Shown: in pieces, positions 1-6,523 of the stretch | Layout: every line of letters starts with the position of its first letter | How positions within the stretch are numbered: position 1 is the first letter of the stretch | Source of the DNA: an uncultured Blautia sp. | GTDB taxonomy: Bacteria; Bacillota; Clostridia; Lachnospirales; Lachnospiraceae | NCBI GenBank assembly: GCA_934394595.1 | Contig: CAKRRX010000091.1 | Coordinates: 1-10,067 of the forward strand | Direction: 5' to 3' | Length of the DNA stretch: 10,067 nucleotides | Position numbers and translations under genes: made by a program | The notes under the pieces: generated by a model | What the model saw: only the letters and a program-made list of their open reading frames with translations | Told to the model about the DNA's origin: nothing | Databases searched by the model: none

Positions 1-1893
1 CAGGCAACCGGCCAGAACAAATTTATCCACGAAGGATACCAGGCTGTAAAAGCCATTCCATACGATATGCCGATCGTTGGATACGAGAACAATGTAGTAA
101 ATACACTTCGTATCTGGGATGCAGCAGCTATCGAGGAATTTGGATTTGATTCCTTTGATAAAGGTGATTACAAGAAAGCTGTTGAGCAGGAAAACCTTGC
201 AAAGGATATTGTAAATGTTCTTTATCCAAACGACAACAAGATGTCCGGTAAAGAGCTTCGTCTGAAACAGCAGTACTTCTTTGTATCTGCAAGTATTCAG
301 GCTGCAATTGCGAAATATAAGAAAACACATGATGATATCAAGAAGCTTCATGAAAAAGTCGTATTCCAGATGAACGATACTCATCCGACTATGGCTGTTG
401 CAGAGCTTATGAGAATCCTCATGGATCAGGAAGGCCTTGGCTGGGATGATGCATGGGCTGTAACCACCAGATGTGTGGCTTACACCAACCATACCATTAT
501 GTCTGAGGCTCTTGAGAAATGGCCTATCGAGCTGTTCTCCAGACTGCTTCCCCGTGTATACCAGATCATCGAGGAGATCAACCGTCGTTTCATCATTGAG
601 ATCCAGAACAAATATCCTGGAAACTATGAGAAGATCAAAAAGATGGCAATCATCTACGACGGACAGGTTAAGATGGCACACCTTGCAATCGTTGCAGGTT
701 ACTCTGTAAACGGTGTTGCAAGACTTCATACAGAAATTCTGAAGAAACAGGAATTAAGAGACTTCTATGAGATGATGCCTGAGAAATTCAATAACAAGAC
801 CAATGGTATCACCCAGAGACGTTTCCTTCTTCATGGAAACCAGAATCTTGCTACATGGATCACAGATCACATCGGACCGGACTGGATCACAGATCTTTCC
901 CAGATTGGCAAGCTGAAGGTATATGCAGATGATGAGAAAGCCCTTCAGGAGTTTATGAACATCAAATTCCAGAACAAACAGCGCCTTGCAAAATATATTA
1001 TGGAGCATAATGGGGTAGAAGTAGATCCCCATTCCATCTTTGATGTACAGGTTAAGAGACTTCATGAGTACAAGAGACAGCTTCTCAATATCCTTCATGT
1101 AATCTATCTGTACAATCAGATCAAGCTGCATCCGGAGATGGAGTTTTATCCAAGAACCTTTATCTTTGGTGCAAAGGCTTCCGCAGCTTATGAGCGTGCA
1201 AAGAAGATCATCAAACTGATCAACTGCGTAGCGAATGTTGTAAACAATGATCCGACTATCAATGGCAAGATCAAAGTGGTATTTATTGAGAACTACAGAG
1301 TATCCAATGCAGAGATCATTTTTGCAGCAGCAGATGTTTCCGAGCAGATTTCCACAGCAAGTAAAGAGGCTTCCGGTACCGGTAACATGAAGTTCATGCT
1401 GAATGGAGCCCTGACACTTGGAACTATGGACGGTGCAAACGTAGAGATCGTTGAGGAAGTTGGCCAGGAGAACGCATTTATCTTTGGTATGAGTGCAGAC
1501 CAGATCATCAATTATGAGAACAATGGCGGATACGATCCAGACTTTATCTATAACACAGATTCTGAAATCCGTCAGGTACTGATGCAGCTGATCAACGGTA
1601 CCTTCTCCAGCGATACAGAGCTGTTCAGGGATATCTATGATTCCCTTCTGAACACCAAGAATTGCTCCAGAGCAGATCAGTACTTCATTCTTGGAGATTT
1701 CAGATCCTATGCTGAGGCTCAGAAGAAGGTGGAGGCTGCTTATAAGGATGAGAAGAAGTGGGCGAAAATGGCACTTCTGAATACCGCATGCAGCGGCAAA
1801 TTCTCCTCTGACAGAACTATCCAGGAGTATGTAGATGATATCTGGCATCTGGATAAGGTTATTGTGACTAAGAGCGAGACTGCGGAGAAATAA
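1..1893 (+). CDS. glgP: Glycogen/starch phosphorylase (EC 2.4.1.1), N-terminus outside the window
   Basis: This enzyme releases glucose-1-phosphate from the non-reducing ends of glycogen or other alpha-1,4-glucans in the cytoplasm, using pyridoxal phosphate (PLP). The frame is open from base 1, so the true start lies upstream. About 630 residues are visible; full-length relatives are about 750-850, so roughly 200 N-terminal residues are missing. Visible family blocks, in order, are PYDMPIVGYENNVVNTLR, FQMNDTHPTMAVAELMR, NKTNGITQRRFLLHGN, FDVQVKRLHEYKRQLLN and EASGTGNMKFMLNGALTLGT. The lysine in GNMKF (codon 1390-1392) is the PLP Schiff-base lysine by family knowledge. No frameshift or internal stop is present, and the C-terminus YVDDIWHL is normal for the family. 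The even codon choice suggests a well expressed housekeeping gene. A strong terminator follows about 60 bases after the stop. Family identity is essentially certain; the preferred substrate (glycogen or maltodextrin) cannot be told from sequence alone. Confidence 0.97.
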   Translation, partial: QATGQNKFIHEGYQAVKAIPYDMPIVGYENNVVNTLRIWDAAAIEEFGFDSFDKGDYKKAVEQENLAKDIVNVLYPNDNKMSGKELRLKQQYFFVSASIQAAIAKYKKTHDDIKKLHEKVVFQMNDTHPTMAVAELMRILMDQEGLGWDDAWAVTTRCVAYTNHTIMSEALEKWPIELFSRLLPRVYQIIEEINRRFIIEIQNKYPGNYEKIKKMAIIYDGQVKMAHLAIVAGYSVNGVARLHTEILKKQELRDFYEMMPEKFNNKTNGITQRRFLLHGNQNLATWITDHIGPDWITDLSQIGKLKVYADDEKALQEFMNIKFQNKQRLAKYIMEHNGVEVDPHSIFDVQVKRLHEYKRQLLNILHVIYLYNQIKLHPEMEFYPRTFIFGAKASAAYERAKKIIKLINCVANVVNNDPTINGKIKVVFIENYRVSNAEIIFAAADVSEQISTASKEASGTGNMKFMLNGALTLGTMDGANVEIVEEVGQENAFIFGMSADQIINYENNGGYDPDFIYNTDSEIRQVLMQLINGTFSSDTELFRDIYDSLLNTKNCSRADQYFILGDFRSYAEAQKKVEAAYKDEKKWAKMALLNTACSGKFSSDRTIQEYVDDIWHLDKVIVTKSETAEK

Positions 1894-1917
1894 ATAGCGG
1901 CAGGGAAAGTCTGAAGC

Positions 1918-1935
1918 TAAACAGTCAGCTGTTTA
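1918..1935. other. Small hairpin in the 3' UTR of the phosphorylase gene
   Basis: A perfect 7-bp inverted repeat, TAAACAG / CTGTTTA, closes a 4-base TCAG loop just after the phosphorylase stop. It has no following T-tract, so it is not a terminator by itself. It may help stabilise the mRNA 3' end, or it may be chance. Confidence 0.35.
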
Positions 1936-1955
1936 CACAGATAACTCTAAATATG

Positions 1956-2020
1956 AAAAAGGAATCCTCCCGGAATGGACAGACGGTATAACCGTGATTA
2001 TTCCGGGAGGATTCCTTTTT
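1956..2020 (+). terminator. Strong intrinsic terminator with a nested apical hairpin
   Basis: A perfect 21-bp inverted repeat has arms 1956-1976 and 2000-2020, with 5' A-tract AAAAA and 3' T-tract TTTTT built into the arm ends and a GC-rich core (TCCCGG / CCGGGA). The 23-base loop contains its own 5-bp hairpin, ACGGT-ATA-ACCGT (1983-1995). The position, about 60 bases after the phosphorylase stop and before the next promoter, fits an intrinsic terminator. The mirrored A/T tracts mean it could also act on the opposite strand. Confidence 0.9.
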
Positions 2021-2039
2021 AAACGCCTTACTTTTTGGA

Positions 2040-2068
2040 TTGAATTTATTCTATAAGTATGTCATAAT
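2040..2068 (+). promoter_or_regulatory. Sigma-A-type promoter for the ATPase/nuclease pair (extended -10)
   Basis: The -35 candidate is TTGAAT (2040-2045) and the -10 candidate is CATAAT (2063-2068), separated by 17 bases. A TGT directly before the -10 gives the extended -10 form TGTCATAAT. It lies 20 bases after the phosphorylase terminator and about 45 bases before the ribosome site of the first ATPase gene, so the pair appears to have its own promoter. This is a consensus match only. Confidence 0.6.
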
Positions 2069-2120
2069 GAATATAAGATGATAGTGGTGGGGAAAATAAT
2101 GGTAAGGAGGAGATGGTTGT

Positions 2121-3809
2121 ATGAATGGAATGGAACCAAAGATTTCTATAGGAGTAGAAGATTTTGAAGAATTTCGGCATGAAAATTTTTACTATATAGA
2201 TAAAACCTGCTTGATTCGAGACCTTCTCAGGAATCAGGCTAAGGTAACACTTTTTACCCGCCCCAGACGCTTTGGAAAATCCCTCAATATGAGTATGCTG
2301 GAGAACTTTTTTTCCGTTGAAGGGGATAAATCCATTTTCGATGGCTTAACGATTTCCAAAGAAAAAATTCTCTGTGAAAAGTATATGGGGAAATATCCGG
2401 TCATTTCTTTTTCCCTGAAGAATTTAGATGCCGCTTCTGACTTTAGAACAGCAAGGGAACTGATGGAATCCTTGATTCAGGGAGTTGCCGGGAAGGTACA
2501 ATATCTTTTAGAAAGCAGTCGATTAAGTGAAGCTGATAAAGAAATTTATTCTCGATTATTATATAAAAAGATGAATGAAGGAGAACTTCTTGGCAGTTTT
2601 AGGGTGCTGAGTGAGCTTCTGGAGAAACATCATGGTCAGAAGGCGGTTGTATTAATTGACGAATATGACGTACCTCTGGCGAAGGCTTTTGAAAGAGATT
2701 TTTATGACCAGATGGCAAACATGATCCGTGGTATTCTTGGACAGGTACTGAAGACAAATAACAGCTTGCAGTTTGCAGTTTTAACAGGATGCATGCGAGT
2801 TTCCAAAGAAAGCATCTTCACTGGATTAAATAACTTTACAGTGTTTTCCTGTTCGGATGTGGAGTTTGACGAGTATTTTGGCTTTACAGATGAGGAAGTA
2901 AGAAAGTTATTAGAAGATTTTCATTTATCTGATCATTATGACGCAATTAAGGAGTGGTATGATGGATACCGCTTTGGAGATACCGAGGTATATTGTCCCT
3001 GGGATGTACTTTGTTATTGTCGTAAGCTTCTTTTTGATCCCCAGCTGAGACCTCAGAATTACTGGATCAATACAAGCAGCAATGACATCGTCAGAAAATT
3101 TATCCAGCGTTCAGTAAATCAGACCACAAAGCGTGAGATAGAGCGCCTTGTTGCCGGAGAGGAAATCGTGAAGGAATTACATCCTGAGCTGACTTATCAG
3201 GATATGTATACAACGATAGAGAATCTTTGGAGTGTTCTTTTTACCACTGGATATCTGACACAGCGAGGAAAACCAGATGGGAATTTGTATCGACTTGCTA
3301 TTCCCAATATGGAAATTCGTAACATTTTTACGACCCAGATCATGGAGTATTTTAAGGAATGCATTAAAAAGGATGGGGAGACATTGAATCGTCTCTGCAC
3401 TGCGCTGGAGAATGGAGATGCAGATAAAGTAGAACAATATTTTACCGCATATCTGAAAAAGACGATCAGTATTCGGGATACTTTCGTACAGCGTGAGTTA
3501 AAAGAGAATTTTTACCATGGAATGCTGCTCGGAATATTGGGAATGAAGGATAGCTGGGCAATTTCTTCCAACCGTGAAGCAGGCGATGGATACAGTGATA
3601 TTATCGCAGAAACAGAGGATTCCCAGATTGGAATTATCATTGAAGTAAAATACGCCCACGATGGCAATCTGGAAAAGTCCAGCCAGGAAGCCCTTGAGCA
3701 GATCCGGATCACCAGATATGATGAGGAACTGAAAGAAAATGGGGTGGGGAAAATATTGCGATATGGAATTGCCTGTTATTTGAAACGGTGTAGGGTTGTG
3801 ATGGAATAA
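2121..3809 (+). CDS. AAA-ATPase-like / PD-(D/E)XK nuclease-like protein, copy 1
   Basis: This 562-residue two-domain cytoplasmic protein matches the bacterial family with an AAA-ATPase_like N-terminal domain and a C-terminal PD-(D/E)XK (DUF1703-type) domain. Residues 47-54 (RPRRFGKS) form the family's variant Walker A, which lacks the usual first glycine. Residues 176-183 (VVLIDEYD) are Walker B. Residues 221-233 (LTGCMRVSKESIF) are the conserved post-Walker-B block. Near the C-terminus, NREAGDGYSD (484-493) and IIIEVKY (505-511) supply the D493...E508-x-K510 triad expected of a PD-(D/E)XK fold, so the catalytic residues look intact. AAGGAGG at 2104-2110 sits 10 bases before the ATG; the next in-frame ATG (2130) is worse placed. 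Copy 2 follows after 16 bases, so the two are very likely co-transcribed. Cys224 replaces the Ile seen at this position in copy 2. Biological role is unknown for the family; DNA or RNA cleavage is inferred from the fold only. Product family confident, function not. Confidence 0.9.
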   Translation: MNGMEPKISIGVEDFEEFRHENFYYIDKTCLIRDLLRNQAKVTLFTRPRRFGKSLNMSMLENFFSVEGDKSIFDGLTISKEKILCEKYMGKYPVISFSLKNLDAASDFRTARELMESLIQGVAGKVQYLLESSRLSEADKEIYSRLLYKKMNEGELLGSFRVLSELLEKHHGQKAVVLIDEYDVPLAKAFERDFYDQMANMIRGILGQVLKTNNSLQFAVLTGCMRVSKESIFTGLNNFTVFSCSDVEFDEYFGFTDEEVRKLLEDFHLSDHYDAIKEWYDGYRFGDTEVYCPWDVLCYCRKLLFDPQLRPQNYWINTSSNDIVRKFIQRSVNQTTKREIERLVAGEEIVKELHPELTYQDMYTTIENLWSVLFTTGYLTQRGKPDGNLYRLAIPNMEIRNIFTTQIMEYFKECIKKDGETLNRLCTALENGDADKVEQYFTAYLKKTISIRDTFVQRELKENFYHGMLLGILGMKDSWAISSNREAGDGYSDIIAETEDSQIGIIIEVKYAHDGNLEKSSQEALEQIRITRYDEELKENGVGKILRYGIACYLKRCRVVME

Positions 3810-3811
3810 AA

Positions 3812-3818
3812 GGGGAGG
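3812..3818 (+). promoter_or_regulatory. Ribosome binding site of ATPase/nuclease copy 2
   Basis: GGGGAGG lies 7 bases before the ATG at 3826 and starts 3 bases after the stop of copy 1. This intergenic ribosome site, with no room for a promoter, supports translation of both copies from one mRNA. Confidence 0.8.
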
Positions 3819-3825
3819 AACTGCC

Positions 3826-5511
3826 ATGAAACCCATAGTATCAATTGGAAATCAGGATTTCAGATCTATCCGGGAAAATCATAATTTTTATATTGATAAA
3901 ACTGCATTTATCCGGGAATGGTGGGAAAATCAGGATATCGTTACGTTGATCACCCGCCCCAGGCGTTTTGGAAAAACACTGAATATGAGCATGGTAGAAA
4001 ACTTTTTTTCTATTCAGTGGAAAGAAAATGATAAGCTTTTTCGGGGACTGGATATATGGCAGGAAGAAAAGTACAGAAAACTTCGGGGACAGTATCCAGT
4101 GATCTTTCTTAGCTTTGCCCCGGTAAAAGGAGAGACATATTCAGAAGTAAGGGAGGGAATCGTCCAAACGATTCTGGATTTGTATGCGCGGTATGATTAT
4201 CTGCGCCAAAGTGACGCCTTAAATGAAAAAGAAAAAGCATATTTTGACTATGTAAATGCAGATATGTCCAATACAATTGCAGCTATGGCTTTGCGAAGAC
4301 TATCTCTTTGTATAAATTTACATTACGGGAAGAAAGCCCTTATTTTGCTGGATGAATACGATACACCTCTTCAGGAAGCTTACGTAAAAGGATATTGGAA
4401 TGAACTGGCTTCTTTTATGAGTAATTTGTTTAATTATACATTTAAAACAAACCCTTATATGGAGAGAGGTCTTCTGACAGGGATTACAAGAGTTAGTAAG
4501 GAATCTATATTTTCCGATCTCAACAACCTGGAAATTGTGACGACAACATCAAATAAATACAGTACAGCATTTGGATTTACGGAAGCTGAGGTTATGAATG
4601 CGCTTAAGCTGTTTGGACTTCAAGAGCAGTCTGGGGAAGTGAAAAAGTGGTACGATGGCTTTTGCTTTGGAAAACAGAACGATGTCTATAATCCCTGGTC
4701 TATCACGAAATATCTGGATACGGGAAAATTTGACAGCTACTGGGTAAATACCAGTTCCAATTCTCTGATCGGAAAACTCATCCAGGAAGGAACTCCGGAT
4801 ATAAAAATTGCAATGGAGGATCTGCTGGAGGGAAAAACTATCGAAACAGCCATTGATGAAGAAATTGTCTTTGACCAGTTGGAAAATAACAGTTCTGCGG
4901 TATGGAGTCTGCTGTTGGCATGTGGCTATCTGAAAGTAAACAGGGCTTCTGATGATGGTGCCGGAGGAAATTACATTCTTTCATTGACAAATTATGAAGT
5001 GAAAAACATGTTTCGAAGGATGATTCAGGGATGGTTTGGGAAGGCTTCTGTGAGGTATAATGATTTTATAAAGGCGCTGTTATCTGATGACGTAGATTAT
5101 ATGAATCAGTATATGAATCAGGTAGCAATGCAGACTTTTAGCTTTTTTGACACGGGAAAAAAGATGGCAGATCAGGAAGAACCGGAACGCTTCTATCACG
5201 GCTTTGTATTGGGACTGATGGTGGAACTTGCGGATCAATACCGGATCACGTCAAATCGGGAAAGTGGACTGGGACGATATGATATTATACTGGAGCCTTT
5301 GAGAAAAGGCAAAATGGCCTATGTGATTGAATTTAAGGTACATAAGGCGAAACGAGAGAAAGATTTAAGTGAAACTGCAGACAATGCCTTACGGCAGATT
5401 GTAGAAAAAAATTACGACGCAGAACTTCTTTCCAGGGGAATTTCAAAGGACAATATTCGTCATTTGGGATTTGCTTTTTATGGAAAAACGGTATTGATCG
5501 AACAGGGATAA
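3826..5511 (+). CDS. AAA-ATPase-like / PD-(D/E)XK nuclease-like protein, copy 2
   Basis: This 561-residue paralogue of the preceding gene has the same domain order and nearly the same length. Visible motifs are the variant Walker A RPRRFGKT (44-51), Walker B ALILLDEYD (171-179), LTGITRVSKESIF (217-229), WYDGFCFG (275-282) and YWVNTSSNSLIGKL (305-318). The C-terminal block NRESGLGRYDI (477-487) is followed by VIEFKV (500-505), giving D486...E502-x-K504 of a PD-(D/E)XK nuclease-like domain. Motifs are well kept between the copies, but the stretches between them differ widely, so this is an old duplication or two separate acquisitions, not a recent copy. Both Walker motifs and the nuclease triad are intact, which argues against decay. 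The C-terminus ends close to a hairpin at 5546-5584 that overlaps the end of the convergent deacetylase gene. Substrate and role are unknown. Confidence 0.9.
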   Translation: MKPIVSIGNQDFRSIRENHNFYIDKTAFIREWWENQDIVTLITRPRRFGKTLNMSMVENFFSIQWKENDKLFRGLDIWQEEKYRKLRGQYPVIFLSFAPVKGETYSEVREGIVQTILDLYARYDYLRQSDALNEKEKAYFDYVNADMSNTIAAMALRRLSLCINLHYGKKALILLDEYDTPLQEAYVKGYWNELASFMSNLFNYTFKTNPYMERGLLTGITRVSKESIFSDLNNLEIVTTTSNKYSTAFGFTEAEVMNALKLFGLQEQSGEVKKWYDGFCFGKQNDVYNPWSITKYLDTGKFDSYWVNTSSNSLIGKLIQEGTPDIKIAMEDLLEGKTIETAIDEEIVFDQLENNSSAVWSLLLACGYLKVNRASDDGAGGNYILSLTNYEVKNMFRRMIQGWFGKASVRYNDFIKALLSDDVDYMNQYMNQVAMQTFSFFDTGKKMADQEEPERFYHGFVLGLMVELADQYRITSNRESGLGRYDIILEPLRKGKMAYVIEFKVHKAKREKDLSETADNALRQIVEKNYDAELLSRGISKDNIRHLGFAFYGKTVLIEQG

Positions 5512-5545
5512 GGCGGAGAACAATTGCAGAGATTGTTTATAATAG

Positions 5546-5584
5546 CTGAGCAGGGCACGCTTTAAGAAGCGGTGTCCTGCTCAG
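5546..5584 (+). terminator. 17-bp hairpin between convergent genes, overlapping a stop codon
   Basis: CTGAGCAGG (5546-5554) pairs with CCTGCTCAG (5576-5584). The stem continues inward through a G-T wobble, two pairs, a single bulged G (5572) and CGCTT / AAGCG, to a TAAG loop (5563-5566). It lies 35 bases after the stop of ATPase/nuclease copy 2 and also spans the last codons and stop (5562-5564) of the minus-strand deacetylase. The T-tract is weak on both strands (AATCTTTCTG on the plus side), so termination is likely but not certain. Confidence 0.55.
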
Positions 5585-6332
5585 AATCTTTCTGCCAGTG
5601 TTCATAAGGCAGCATGTGATACAGTTTTCTCATGGTGGTTCTCTGGCTGGCGTATAATTTTGCAAGCTCCCGTTTCTGATTGTACAGTTCTTTGGGCATT
5701 TCCTCCAGATCATAAGGAACCTTGTCGTTGACATAATATTTTCCAAACCAGTACAGGTCTGCTTTGCAGCTGTTTTCCTCATACTCTTTTTTTACAAGCT
5801 CATGAGTCATTTGGTGGTGATGGTGTCCGTATTCGCCGTCTTCATTGTGGCTGACCACCAGATCCCAGTTCTTATAGTTCAATACAGTGGCGATATCAAG
5901 AGCCATATCTTTTTTCCAGTATTTCCAGTCACTTCTTTTATTCCCAATTTTGTCCGGATAGGAGAGAATCAGATATTTTTCCCCGGTAGCCTCCATCACA
6001 GATTTGAATTCCGCGCTTCGCACAGGGTCATTTCCACGGGTCATACAGACCACCAGATAATCGTCCTCTATAAGGTGCTGTCCACCCCAGAGCAGGTCAT
6101 CATCCGGGTGCGCCACAAACATCACCTTGTTGTAGCCTGTCAGGTCCAGTGCATCCAGATCTGCGTCTGTGACATGGGGAAGGTTCATATATGGGTAATA
6201 CAGATAAAGCTTATGTCCGCCAAAAGCGAGGAGAAAAATGGCTGCAAAAAGAATCAACAGCCTTTTCCAGTGCGCTTTTATCCAGTGGGCGGCGGGAGAA
6301 AGCCTGGAAAAAAAGGAAAGTGTATTTGTCAT
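5562..6332 (-). CDS. Membrane-anchored PIG-L/LmbE family deacetylase
   Basis: This 256-residue protein belongs to the zinc-dependent family that removes N-acetyl groups from GlcNAc-containing lipids, thiols or glycans (PIG-L, MshB, BshB). The motif AHPDDD (74-79) supplies the ligands H75 and D78 and probable base D77. The second motif HNEDGEYGH (162-170) runs into a four-histidine stretch 170-173, where H170 and H173 fit the usual GHxxH pattern. A basic stretch and hydrophobic segment (about residues 23-39, RLLILFAAIFLLAFGG) predict an N-terminal membrane anchor, which sets it apart from soluble BshB/MshB enzymes and suggests the catalytic domain faces the outside or the membrane surface. The ATG at 6332 is chosen because GGAG (6345-6342) lies 9 bases upstream. 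A longer frame beginning with TTG at 6347 would put the ribosome site inside the start codon region. The gene is convergent with the ATPase pair and divergent from the MATE gene. Substrate unknown; a wall or exopolysaccharide GlcNAc is a guess. Confidence 0.88.
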   Translation of the reverse strand: MTNTLSFFSRLSPAAHWIKAHWKRLLILFAAIFLLAFGGHKLYLYYPYMNLPHVTDADLDALDLTGYNKVMFVAHPDDDLLWGGQHLIEDDYLVVCMTRGNDPVRSAEFKSVMEATGEKYLILSYPDKIGNKRSDWKYWKKDMALDIATVLNYKNWDLVVSHNEDGEYGHHHHQMTHELVKKEYEENSCKADLYWFGKYYVNDKVPYDLEEMPKELYNQKRELAKLYASQRTTMRKLYHMLPYEHWQKDSEQDTAS

Positions 6333-6341
6333 AATAAAGGA

Positions 6342-6345
6342 CTCC
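6342..6345 (-). promoter_or_regulatory. Ribosome binding site that decides the deacetylase start
   Basis: On the minus strand GGAG is followed by 9 bases and then ATG (6332-6330). It overlaps the alternative TTG codon at 6347-6345, which has no ribosome site of its own, so ATG is the better start. Confidence 0.65.
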
Positions 6346-6383
6346 AATTTAATTAGTTGGTGAAAATGCGAAAGCCGTACAAT

Positions 6384-6413
6384 GCAGAAAAGAGGGAAAA
6401 ACTCTTTAGCTGC
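6384..6413 (-). other. Two-part hairpin in the deacetylase mRNA leader
   Basis: GCAG/CTGC (4 bp) encloses AAAGAG/CTCTTT (6 bp) with a 7-base loop. If the minus-strand promoter at 6429-6456 is used, this hairpin lies in the roughly 90-base 5' leader. It has no T-run after it on either strand. It could be a protein-binding site or chance. Confidence 0.3.
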
Positions 6414-6428
6414 GAATGCTTTATTACA

Positions 6429-6456
6429 ATTATACTATGTCTGCAAAAAGTTACAA
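6429..6456 (-). promoter_or_regulatory. Sigma-A-type promoter for the deacetylase gene
   Basis: Reading the minus strand, TTGTAA (6456-6451) and a perfect TATAAT (6434-6429) are separated by 16 bases. Transcription would start near 6422, giving a leader of about 90 bases before the ATG at 6332. Confidence 0.6.
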
Positions 6457-6462
6457 GCCTCG

Positions 6463-6492
6463 CTGTAAAATCTTTTGATTACGTGGTATCAT
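6463..6492 (+). promoter_or_regulatory. Probable extended -10 promoter for the MATE gene
   Basis: TGGTATCAT (6484-6492) is an extended -10 element. The -35 region is poor (CTGTAA, 6463-6468, 18-base spacing), which is typical when TG is present. The predicted leader is short, about 25 bases. It is back-to-back with the minus-strand promoter, the two -35 regions lying only 6 bases apart. Confidence 0.45.
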
Positions 6493-6523
6493 ATGAAAAA
6501 ATGCAGTACAGGCAGGTATTCAA

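Noticed and set aside
754..1848. Long open frame of 364 codons on the minus strand inside the phosphorylase gene
   Set aside because: It is antisense to a fully conserved enzyme. Its translation is Cys/Ile/Leu-rich with no recognisable domain, and no ribosome site was noted. It is a side effect of biased codon use in the sense gene.
3498..3836. 112-codon minus-strand frame over the end of ATPase/nuclease copy 1
   Set aside because: It covers the conserved PD-(D/E)XK motif of the sense protein, has no recognisable product and would overlap the copy 2 ribosome site.
2040..5584. ATPase/nuclease pair as a transposon or toxin-antitoxin unit
   Set aside because: The hairpins on each side are unrelated in sequence, so they are not terminal inverted repeats. 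No target duplication was seen. Both proteins are large paralogues, unlike a toxin-antitoxin pair.
6333..6347. TTG start giving a 261-residue deacetylase
   Set aside because: The only good ribosome site (GGAG) overlaps this TTG and is correctly spaced for the ATG at 6332.
5802..6356. 184-codon plus-strand frame opposite the deacetylase
   Set aside because: The opposite strand carries clear AHPDDD and HNEDGEYGH family motifs with a proper start. The plus-strand product shows no domain and is a shadow.
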